Positions 11,606 to 21,200 of a stretch of 64,000 nt of DNA are shown in pieces (the first letter of the stretch is position 1; each line of letters starts with the position of its first letter). A program made the position numbers and the translations under genes. Location of the stretch: contig CAIIXF020000005.1 of the NCBI GenBank assembly GCA_903813345.2, forward strand, positions 33,483,375 to 33,547,374, written 5' to 3'. Source of the stretch: Owenia fusiformis (taxonomy: Eukaryota; Annelida; Polychaeta; Sabellida; Oweniidae). The notes under the pieces are model-generated. The model was not told the DNA's origin and searched no databases. It saw nothing but the letters and a program-made list of their open reading frames with translations.

Positions 11606-13513
11606 TCAATCATCTCTGTATCTAGCAGGTTTAACACTTAGCCTGCCAGATCTGGTGGTTACTCCAGTGGGGATTGTTTTATTGTTTTTCTCCAGTATGG
11701 GTTTACACATAGACTTGGCTGTTTCTCTTCCTTGAGAGGGGTTTTGAGAGGGGTTTTGGGCTGGTTTTTTCACTGATGAGGTAGAGCTATGATGCTGCTT
11801 CATTGGTGATGGGGGTTTAGCTTGTATACATGGAGTTGGAGTAGGGTCATTGGTTAGGAGCTCAGGATCTGTAGAATCATTGGGAATAATGTGATTCTCG
11901 CGTGAAGGTTTAAGATCCCTTCTATTTCTCCTTATGAGACTGTCATGTTCATTTCTCACAATATATGATCTAGGGTGAGAATCATGGTGGATAACAACTG
12001 CAGGTTTCCATGTTTTATCAGATCTGTGTCTTACCATTTGTCCGGGGTGTAAAACACTTAAATCTGCGGCAGATGCTTTTGAATCATAGTGTTTTTTCTG
12101 GTTCATTTTCCTTGTTTCAAGATATTGAGAAACATTGGGAATTACTTGGGGCCTATAAAGTTCAGGATTAGTGGGAATACGTGTCCTTGTTCTGCGTGAC
12201 ATTAGAAGCTGGTTGGGGGATCCAATCATTCCATCGCGGGGGGTATTGCGAAATTCAAGTATTGCAGAATAAGGGTCCTTACCATCTGCGTATGCTTTTT
12301 TCAAAATTTTCTTTGTTGTTTGGACTGCTTTCTCAGATGCGCCATTAGATTGGGGGTAAATCGGAGATGAAGTGTCATGTTCAAATCCATAATCCTTTGC
12401 AAACTGGGTGAATTCACGACTTGAATATTGGGGTCCATTGTCAGATCTAAGTTTGCGTGGAATACCATGACGTGCGAATTGAGATTTCATGGCATTAATG
12501 GTAGATTTAGAGTCTTGTTCAGGCAATAAATTGACTTCCACAAAATTGGAGTAGTAGTCAACTAACAGTAAATATGTCATATCAAACAAGTAGAATAAAT
12601 CACTTCCAATGATTTCCCATGGTAGTTTTGGAATCTCAGATGCTATCATTGGTTCTTTGGCTTGTTTGTTGGCGTGTTCTTGACATATCGAACAACTAGC
12701 TACGAGATCAGCTATTTGTGTATTCATATTAGGCCAAAATAGTATGTCTCTGGCTCTCCTTCGTGTTGCTTCAATACCCATGTGACCTTGGTGTAACTGG
12801 GTCAACATGAATTGCTGTAGAGCTGAAGGTATAACTAAACGACTACCTTTCAGAATAAGTCCATCATGAGTAGTAAGTTCATCTCTGTAGTTCCAATATG
12901 GTTTAATATCATTGTCACAGAGATTACGTTGATCAGGCCAACCACTGAGTATTGTATGTTTCAGTTTGTTCATTGTAATGTCATTCTCAGTTGCCTGTTT
13001 GAGTTCTTGAAGCCTGGTGGATGATATGGGCAAATTGTTGATATCATTGATTGCATATATTTCCTGTTTGGGGTCAGGGTCATGGATGTATGCTCTGCTG
13101 AGTGTATCAGCTACATGCAGGGACTTTCCAGGGACATGTTGCACATTCAATGAGTATCGCTGCAATTTCAACATCATGCGTTGAATACGAGCAGGGGCTG
13201 TGATAAGGGGTTTTTTGAATAGTGATTCCAGAGGCTTGTGATCGGATTGCACTAGAACATCCTTTCCAAAGATGTACTGATGGAATTTGGATGCTGAAAA
13301 TTCAATAGCTAGGCACTCCTTCTCTATTTGAGCATAATTTCTTTCAGCACTAGTGAGGGAGCGTGATGCATAGTGCACTGGGTGATGGTCTTGCCAGAGT
13401 GTGCCGCCAAGCCCTTGGGATGAGCTATCACATGATATTGTAACGGGTTTTGTGACATCATAATATGCTAGTACTGGTGCTTCAGTTAGCATTTTTTTCA
13501 GGTTGTTATAACA
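11606..13513 (-). CDS. Ty3 RNase H-integrase (3' half of gag-pol)
   Basis: Continuation of the pol frame beyond the nested insertion. RNase H: ISCDSSSQGLGGTLWQ, Y-ASRSLTSAERNYAQIEKE, VQSDHKPLE. Tether with LSRAYIHD. Integrase: HHCC zinc finger (HQGHMG ... CSIC), catalytic core with GSDLF, LRSDNGPQYSS and SNGASEKAVQ giving the D, D, E triad, then a C-terminal basic domain with PGQMVRHRSDKTWKP. No internal stop. It runs to a stop at 11606-11608, about 320 bp before the 3' LTR. The open stretch above 13513 belongs to the inserted element and is not part of the protein. Confidence 0.92.
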   Translation of the reverse strand, partial: CYNNLKKMLTEAPVLAYYDVTKPVTISCDSSSQGLGGTLWQDHHPVHYASRSLTSAERNYAQIEKECLAIEFSASKFHQYIFGKDVLVQSDHKPLESLFKKPLITAPARIQRMMLKLQRYSLNVQHVPGKSLHVADTLSRAYIHDPDPKQEIYAINDINNLPISSTRLQELKQATENDITMNKLKHTILSGWPDQRNLCDNDIKPYWNYRDELTTHDGLILKGSRLVIPSALQQFMLTQLHQGHMGIEATRRRARDILFWPNMNTQIADLVASCSICQEHANKQAKEPMIASEIPKLPWEIIGSDLFYLFDMTYLLLVDYYSNFVEVNLLPEQDSKSTINAMKSQFARHGIPRKLRSDNGPQYSSREFTQFAKDYGFEHDTSSPIYPQSNGASEKAVQTTKKILKKAYADGKDPYSAILEFRNTPRDGMIGSPNQLLMSRRTRTRIPTNPELYRPQVIPNVSQYLETRKMNQKKHYDSKASAADLSVLHPGQMVRHRSDKTWKPAVVIHHDSHPRSYIVRNEHDSLIRRNRRDLKPSRENHIIPNDSTDPELLTNDPTPTPCIQAKPPSPMKQHHSSTSSVKKPAQNPSQNPSQGRETAKSMCKPILEKNNKTIPTGVTTRSGRLSVKPARYRDD

Positions 13514-13515
13514 TA

Positions 13516-14772
13516 CAGTAGAACCTGTATATCTGAACACCTGGCTAATCCGAACACCTTCCAATTTGAACACTTTTTTTCGGTCCCATTTTTTCCTCCC
13601 ATTGACTCCCATGTTAAATAAACCTTGAAATCTGAACACCCCCAAATCTGAACAGTGAACAACCAGATATGAAAAAGTGACCTGTCTCATATGAACATTT
13701 TAATCAGAAATCAAATGTCTGGACATTTCAATAATAGCCACATATCGAGTCAATGTTATAGTTGTTATTTATCTTTACAAATACATGTACAATGTAATCA
13801 AAGAACCAATACTGTCCTAATTAACTTACTTAGTCTCAGTGACATCCCTTATTTGTGGAAAACAACAGGATGATTTGAAAAGGTGTGAATACAGGAGTTA
13901 ATTGGTTTATCCTATTAGAAAAGAACTGAATGTTTTATGTTTGGATTAAGAGAAAGGTGTGAATCAAGAAGATAATTGGTTTATCATTATTGGAAATTAC
14001 CTGGATGTTTTCGATTTGGATTAAGAGAAAGGTGAGAATCTGGGAGATAATTGGTTTATCCTTATTGTAAATTAACTGGATGTTTTTGATTTGGATTATG
14101 AACAGGTCTAAGATGTTTTATATCCCATGGGTCTGTTATGATAGCAAAGATTCAATCAGTAAATGTTTTATAATCACAAAGACAACACAGACACAATTGC
14201 AGACAAGATTTCACGAGAAAGAGAAAAAATTCTTCATAATAACCTATCACTAAAATGCCTCCTATAAAGGGAGGATTATACATCATCTCGAATGAATTCT
14301 CATGAAAAATTCTTTTTACTTGAAGAGGATATCTACTCAAATATTGCTAATGCTAAAAGTGCCAAAAAACAAACAACAATGAAGGACTTTTTCAAGCAAA
14401 AGTAAAGCAGTGCTATATAACCATAATATGGGATAAGTCATTTGAGAAGCATAAGATTTTGTACAAGACTATCATATACTTATTCTGTCAGTGTATTACA
14501 AAGTTTTTGCCAAAATATAAGTTATTTTTACTAAAATAATGAAATTGTTCAAAATGTAAATAAACATAACATATAGGCTATAGGCCTATTGTAGAATAAA
14601 CTCATCAACAACATGTATTGTTTTCTGACTTAGTATTAAGTGTTCAATATAGTGGACTGAACAATGAAAATTCCTCCTCCTCCGATCAACAATATCCTCG
14701 AAATTTGAACACCTGCCAATTTGAACGCTTTTGGCTGGTCCCATGGGTGTTCGGATTAGACAGGTTTTACTG
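13516..14772. mobile_element. Pogo/Tigger-like non-autonomous element inside the Ty3 element
   Basis: 1,257 bp flanked by TA (13514-13515, 14773-14774). The ends are inverted: CAGTAGAACCTGT at the left and ACAGGTTTTACTG at the right, followed inward by related 'ctaatccgaacacc' and 'ggtgttcggattag' blocks. The interior has a degenerate tandem repeat and no transposase. Smaller relatives with the CAGTRAAACCT end lie at 26389-26545 and 29144-29323. The insertion lies between RT and RNase H coding parts and is younger than the Ty3 insertion. Confidence 0.85.
13880..14110. repeat. Three-copy tandem repeat, about 80 bp, in the pogo-like element
   Basis: Three copies of a unit containing AGGTGTGAAT, then TAATTGGTTTATCCTTATT, then GGATGTTTTTGATTTGGATT. 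It is confined to the nested element. Confidence 0.85.
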
Positions 14773-14774
14773 TA

Positions 14775-17055
14775 TATCCATAGAATTGTCCCAATGCCAG
14801 GGGACATCTTCTTTGAGAAGCATTCTAAGTGGGGCAGAATGAGTTGACAAATTGGGTATAAATTTTCCTAGGTAGGTTATTGATCCGAGGAAACGACGAA
14901 CACTGGCTGTATCTGTGGGGGTAGGCATTTGTAGGATCGCCTTAACCTTGTCTGGGTCAGGACGCATGCCTTTTTCGGAAAATACATGACCAATATAGGT
15001 GACAGAAGATTGAGCTAGCTTGATCTTTTTGCGATTAAGGGTAAGACCAGCATTAGCAGCTCGCTGTAATACGGCTGTGAGTATGGCATTGTGATCAGCC
15101 ATGTTGGATGCGTGTACGAGAATATCGTCCATAATAACTTCACATCCGGGTATATCATCGAAGATCTGAGACATTCTAGCCTGAAAAACTTCTGGACATA
15201 GATTGAGTCCATATGGCATACGGAGCCATCTATAGCGACCAAATGGAGTGTTGAACGTAGTGTGATACGAACTTTCCTCATCTAAGCTGAACTGATTGAA
15301 GGCTGTGTTAGCATCAAGAGTGGTAAATATTGGAGAACCACTGACATTAGCAGAAACTTGTTCCACTGTTTTACATGGGTAATGTTGACGTTTTATGGCA
15401 CGATTTAAATCACGAGGGTCCATAACAATCTGCAAACGATCTGGTTTCTCAACAATCACCATTGAGCTTACCCATTCTGTAGGTTTCGTGACTTTAGCGA
15501 TAATCCCTTTTTCCTCCAGGGACTTGAGAGCAGATTTGATTTTGGGGACTTGAGTATACGGGAAGTTTCGGGGTGGGTGAACAATGGGTTTTACTGTGGG
15601 GTCAAGGGTGAGATGACATTCTCCAATAAGTCCAAGACCTTGAAACACTTGATTATGACGATCTAGAATGGTGTTGGGGTCCTCGTTTTCTGACAACGAA
15701 AACATTGTAGATATCAGATTCATGTGGAGGCATGACGCAAGACTAAGTATGGCCTCACATTCTTTATCAATAACAATGAAATCCAGGGCATATGTTTCAT
15801 CATGGATACTGACAGGGAGTGTTACTTCCCCGACGGTGGGTATAGCGTGGCCTGAGTATGAGACAAGATTCTTAACAGAAGATCTCAGGGGTGGGGGACT
15901 GGACATAGCTGTATATGTTGATTTGGGCAGAGTGTTACACTGGGCACCCGTGTCCATTTTAAACTTGATTTTCTGTTCACATATAGATGTATTTAGGTAC
16001 ATCCCTTTTGAGGTACATGAAGTATCAACCGACGAGATTGTGTCAATGAAGAAATCACACGAAGATTCGGAATCGCTGAGTTCACGGTCACTGTAATCCT
16101 CTTGAAGAGAGTGCATCTTACGACGGGATTTACGACACCATTTGACAAAGTGCCCTACGTGGTGACAATAATTGCACTCAATATCCTTTGCTGGGCAATT
16201 ATCTCTTCCTTTGGCATGAGAGTTGCCACAATTTCCACATTTGGGTGAATCGTGCGAAGTACGAGAGTTGGGGAAGGACGGAGTACAGGATTTGGGACGG
16301 GATGGGGGACGGGATTGTGGTGGGTGCTGTGATGTGCTGCTGCTGCTGCGGTCCTGACGAGCTGATGACGAATTACGAAATTTGTGATTGTTACGATTGC
16401 TGCGGGAGACTGTATCTACAGATGCGGCTGGGGCTTTAATGTCAGCGCGATGTTGGTTGGAATATTCAAATGCTTGACAAACTTTGATGCAATCTTCAAG
16501 CTTGAAATCTTCACCTTGCTTTATTTGTTGAGATTTCTCTAAAAGTCGAAGCTGGAGTTTCTCATTACGAATGCCACATATTACCATATCTTTGGTTAGA
16601 GAGTCAGTTAGGGGACCAAATTCGCAATCTTTTGCCTTGAGTTTTAGATCTGTAGTAAACATATCAACTGATTCAGATTCTGACTGTCTCCTTGTAAGAA
16701 ATTTGTGTCTCAGGATTGTTAGGTTTTTCCTTGGTTCGAAATATTCCTTGAATTTTCCCAAAACTTTGGTGTAATCAGTCTTATCATCATCATTATCGAA
16801 CATGAAACTGTTGTAGATCGGTATGCATTCCTCGCCAATACAGGACATAAGGGTGTTGAATTTAACGTTTGAAGATTTTTGGTCTCTTTCCGTTGCACTC
16901 AAGAAGAAACCAAAACACTGTTCGAAGTGCTTGAAGTTCTCGGCCAGGTTACCCTTGAGGGACATGGGCTTAGGTCTCTGAAATAAAAGTCCTTCTGCCA
17001 TTTCTTTGCACTGTATTATAATGTCCAAAATCACGGAGTTACGAAGATATCTCAC
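14775..17055 (-). CDS. Ty3 Gag-protease-reverse transcriptase (5' half of gag-pol)
   Basis: An open frame runs from the 5' LTR to the nested insertion. The first Met (17055) overlaps the primer-binding site, so the Met of MAEGLLFQRPKP at about 17001 is the likelier start. Domains in order: Gag capsid-like region (about 20-240); two Cys-rich knuckles, an atypical one (CGNCGNSHAKGRDNC) and a canonical CCHC (CNYCHHVGHFVKWC); a basic and serine-rich linker; aspartic protease with the DTGA motif (KMDTGAQCNTLP); and reverse transcriptase with MDPRDLNRAIK, TLDANTAFNQ, LRMPYGLNLCPEVFQ and the catalytic VIMDDILVHA (Met in place of the usual Tyr in Y-x-DD). Intact until it meets the inserted element near the end of RT. 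Confidence 0.92.
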
Positions 17056-17068
17056 ATATAAGACACCA

Positions 17069-17176
17069 TGTTACATTGAACAGACTCATAGATTCCGGAA
17101 GTAGCACATGGGGTTGGATCTATATTTCAAACTATGTGGTTTACAAGTGTGAAACGGAAACATTAATATTGTTACA
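17069..17176 (-). repeat. 5' LTR of the Ty3 element
   Basis: 108 bp, identical to 11179-11286, flanked outside by CCCAT and inside by the candidate primer-binding site. Promoter and polyadenylation signals are not obvious in so short an LTR. Confidence 0.95.
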
Positions 17177-17181
17177 CCCAT

Positions 17182-18230
17182 GGTAAAACTGAAATAAACA
17201 CCATTTCAACTATTTCAAATTTTACTTAGCGAACGGCGGCACTGGGAAAGCACATGCTCATGATTGTTCACATGATCACACATGGGCGTAGCCAGGGGGG
17301 GGTGCGATGGGTGCGATCGCACCCCCCCCCCCCATAACCTTTGAAAATATGACCATTGGATAGAGGTAGAAAAGAGCTTTAAAATGCTTTTTATTTAAAG
17401 CTTCTAGCTCAATTTTGAAGGAAGTTGCATCAATTTTTGTAAAATTCAAAAGAAATCTTAATTTTTTGTTTTGCTTATGGCAAAATCGCACCCCCCCTGA
17501 CCGAAAACTGAAAATTTTTCGGCGAGCGCACCCCCCCTGACTGAAAGCTGGCTACGCCCCTGTCACATCTTGCAATTTGATTGAAGATCGTATAATAGGG
17601 AATCCCCGTATACGATAGAATATGAAAGAATTATGGGAGCAACTCACATCTTCTGAAGCTGGAATAAACTCCCGAATAAACTACCCTAAATTATTATCGA
17701 TTGCAAAACCACAAACAAGTTCAGGAGAGAAATTGACTGCCACCTGAAGGATGAGACTCAGAGCTCACAGGGAAGCACTTTCTCTCTGATTTGATTGTCA
17801 ATCAATCTGGACTGAGGGAGAGTAAAAAGTCAACAACTGAACTGAAAGTATGTGGAATCCCATCTGAGACAGAACAACCTGCACTTTGAATCAAACACTA
17901 TTTATAAATATTAGGTTTGAAAAGATCGACAAAAAAATGTGTACATGACTTACCATTATCGCTAAAACTAGTAGACTCTAATATTTAGATTGTTCGATTT
18001 TGTTCAATTTTCGTCGAACCTCGTTTTAAAATTTTGGAGCATAACTAATTCATTTTCACAGTGTGAAAGACATGCAAATAAATCATATCAGAACGAATAT
18101 CTAATAAAAAATAAACAAAAAATGTATCTTAACATATTTTGAAATGGAGAGAAAGAATGTTTGCTCCATAGATATCTTAAATAGAAGGCAGAAGTTTTAT
18201 TTGAAAATCAAATAACAAACAGTCGGAAAT
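17182..18230. other. IMP4 upstream region
   Basis: Between the Ty3 target site and the probable IMP4 first exon. It holds the C-rich inverted-repeat element at 17284-17559; the remainder shows no gene. The IMP4 promoter must lie here, but I cannot pick a core promoter motif with confidence. Confidence 0.5.
17284..17559. mobile_element. C-rich inverted-repeat element
   Basis: Terminal inverted repeat GGGCGTAGCCAG / CTGGCTACGCCC, with internal runs of C or G next to GGGTGCGATGGGTGCGATCGCACCCC. Related G-rich 'gtgcgatgggtgcgaccgcac' sequence occurs at 29681-29712. No clear target duplication and no coding capacity. Confidence 0.6.
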
Positions 18231-18234
18231 AAAA

Positions 18235-21200
18235 ATGGTGAGCATGTTTTTATTTTTATTTGTTATATTTTCACTTATTTTGCCACTTCAAACTGAATTG
18301 CGTGTTTTAAACTTTGATTAGACATGTATTGTAGCATAACGTTTAATATTGATGTAGAGTAATTTAATTTATAACAAAATTATACCTTGAATTTGTAATA
18401 ATATTGCATTATATCCCTATTATCGCCCACTTTCAATAGTTTATTTTAATTTATTTTTATCACAGGGGCTTGTCTCGAGGCGTCGGGCAAGCCCTCCGAT
18501 GAGTCTACTGCTTATTAATAGAAAAAGGGCGTTCGGTTTTGATGCTACCTGAAATTTGTAGAAAATGATTGTTAGATATATCCAGTAAAAATATATGGAA
18601 TCCTTTCAATAATCGACATGCTGATTCAAACAACACTAAAGAGTAAACTTACCTAAAATGGTAGCAATCCATCCACTTGTTGCTGAGAAATCTGAATAAT
18701 ATGTTAAGGTGCTATGGAAGTTAACAGGAAATGACAAAACAGGAAGTGACAGAATTTTTTTGCATTTTTGACATTTTTTGAACAAAGATAACAGAGTTCT
18801 GGTTTGACCTCCAGTCAATTTAACTATTTCCACATATCATTTACATGACCAGGATCACAATGTGCATGGTCAGAATGACCCTAAACATGATGAAATAACC
18901 TTTTCAGCCCTTTGAAAGTGTGACTGAAAAAAGCTAAAAGTAGGAGCTAAGGGAAGGTCACTAAACAGAATCTTTTGAATTTTTCAGAAAATGTGCCCAA
19001 TATACTGCTCTAAATGATACAATCTTTGAAAATTTAGAAAATTGTCTGAAACAAAAATGGCGGTCATAAAAAGGAAAATAGATCGCTTTTCAAATCATTT
19101 TTTTCATTTTTTTTCTTTTTCTATAAATGATATTAAATTTTCAAAGATTGTATTATTTAGAGCAATATATTAGGCACATTTTCTGAAAAATTCAAAACAT
19201 TCTGTTCAGTGACCTTTCCTACCTCCTACTTTTAGCTATTTTTCAGTCACATTTTCATAGGGCTAAAAAGGTTATTTCATCATGTTTAGGGTCATTCTGA
19301 CCATGAACATTGTGATCCTGGACCTGTAAATGGTATTTGGAACTAGTTGAATTGACTGGAGGTCAAAACAGAACTCTGTTATCTTTGTTCAAAAAGTGTC
19401 AGAAAATGCAAAAAATGTTGTCACTTCCTGTTTTGTCATTTCCTGTTAACTTCCATAGCACCTTAAGAAGTGATTACACTGCAAGTACCGAATTTTTTGG
19501 AAGCCAAATTATTACCTCCAGAGTCGATTTCTTCCCCAAGACACGTCCACTGTTAAAAATTGGTAGTTCCTAGAGTTCTTTGTTTCCTTAGGTTCATTCC
19601 CATATGTTATTTTTAACGAAGGACAGCCTATAACGACTGCTATACGCAAAAAGATGCATGAAATTAAGTTTCGAAACTGAAAGTTGAAAAATGGCGACTT
19701 TCCCGTGTTCTATGCGCATGCGCAAAAATGAAAGTACTTCATTCCCACAATTCAGAAGGATTCGAATTACTTTTTGCGATTGGTTCGGTTATACTTAGAT
19801 ACCAAATGAAAGATTATTGCCAAGGAATGGAAAACGTATTTTGAAGATGAGAGTTATTTGTTTTATCACTAAAGGAAAATATTTCCACAATATTAGGTGC
19901 ATCATGGGAAGGGACTGCTGTGAAATAATGAATGCAAGTGACATCTATCTAAAAATATATGTGTATTTATTGCGCATGCGTTCATATAATATGAACTAAT
20001 CAAATTGCTGGATTGAACGCACCTGCGCATAGAACACGGGAAAGTCGCCATTTTTCAACTTTCAGTTTCGAAACTTAATTTCATGCATCTTTTTGCGTAT
20101 AGCAGTCGTTATAGGCTGTCCTTCGTTAAAAATAACATATGGGAATGAACCTAAGGAAACAAAGAACTCTAGGAACTACCTATTTTTAACAGTGGACGTG
20201 TCTTGGGGAAGAAATCGACTCTGGAGGTAATAATTTGGCTTCCAAAAAATTCGATACTTGCAGTGTAATCACTTCTTAACATATTATTCAGATTTCTCAG
20301 CAACAAGTGGATGGATTGCTACCATTTTAGGTAAGTTTACTCTTTAGTGTTGTTTGAATCAGCATGTCGATTATTGAAAGGATTCCATATATTTTTACTG
20401 GATATATCTAACAACCATTTTCTACAAATTTCAGGTAGCATCAAAACCGAACGCCCTTTTTACTATTAATAAGCAGTAGACTCATCGGAGGGCTTGCCCG
20501 ATGCCTCGAGACAAGCCCCTGTGATTTTTATATGATTGGTCAATATCCAGTCATGAAAAAATACCACATGAATATTGCAGTGTTGTCAGGTTTTGAAGAT
20601 TCTTGAGGTGTAAGCATTTCCACCTCGATCCTCGCACACTGCCTGAATAAGGCACAAACGCAATGATAGGAGGAGAAAACTGAGAATGGTTGACATTATT
20701 TTTGGATAACAGTAACTGGCATTCTTTTTATATGGACCCCCCCCCCCCCCCCCCGAAAAAACTGCCCTCTGTGAACTGGTCATTTATTGGAGCATGACAG
20801 CTCAAGCATGACAATACAAATTATTGTGTCTGTAATTACAGTTGCGAAGACAGGCTCGACTTAGGAGAGAATACATTTATAGAAAATCTATTGAAGAAAG
20901 GGAAAGATCCATCTTAGACAAGAGGAAACGATTGAAATCAGCACTAGATGATAATAAAGACATTCCAACAGACCTTAGGAAAGATGCTTTAGACATACAG
21001 AAAACACTTGATTGGGAGGATGAAGGAGGACAAGGTTTAACTACAAATGAAGATGATGAGTACAGATGGGCTGGTGTAGAGGACCCAAAGATTATGATCA
21101 GTACCTCTAGAGACCCTAGCTCCAAGCTGAAACAATTTGCTAAGGTGGGTAGAGCATATGCCATAAATATTATCTACTGTTCACATATCAGTGATAATTA

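Larger units (their letters stand above)
11179..17176 (-). mobile_element. Full-length Ty3/gypsy LTR retrotransposon with nested insertion
   Basis: Minus-strand element bounded by two 108-bp LTRs that are identical base for base, inside a 5-bp target duplication CCCAT (11174-11178 and 17177-17181). LTR ends are TG...CA (TGTAACA/TGTTACA). Directly inside the 5' LTR is a candidate primer-binding site starting TGGTGTCTTATATG; I cannot name the tRNA. Directly before the 3' LTR is a polypurine tract (GAGGGGAGA). One long gag-pol reading frame follows with the order Gag, protease, RT, RNase H, integrase, which is the Ty3/gypsy order. The pol frame is interrupted at 13516-14772 by a DNA transposon, and the two halves lie in the same frame across that point. 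Identical LTRs indicate a recent insertion. The LTRs are unusually short. Confidence 0.95.

Noticed and set aside
13514-13690. N-terminal extension of the RNase H-integrase reading frame
   Set aside because: This open stretch belongs to the inverted-repeat end of the inserted pogo-like element, not to pol.
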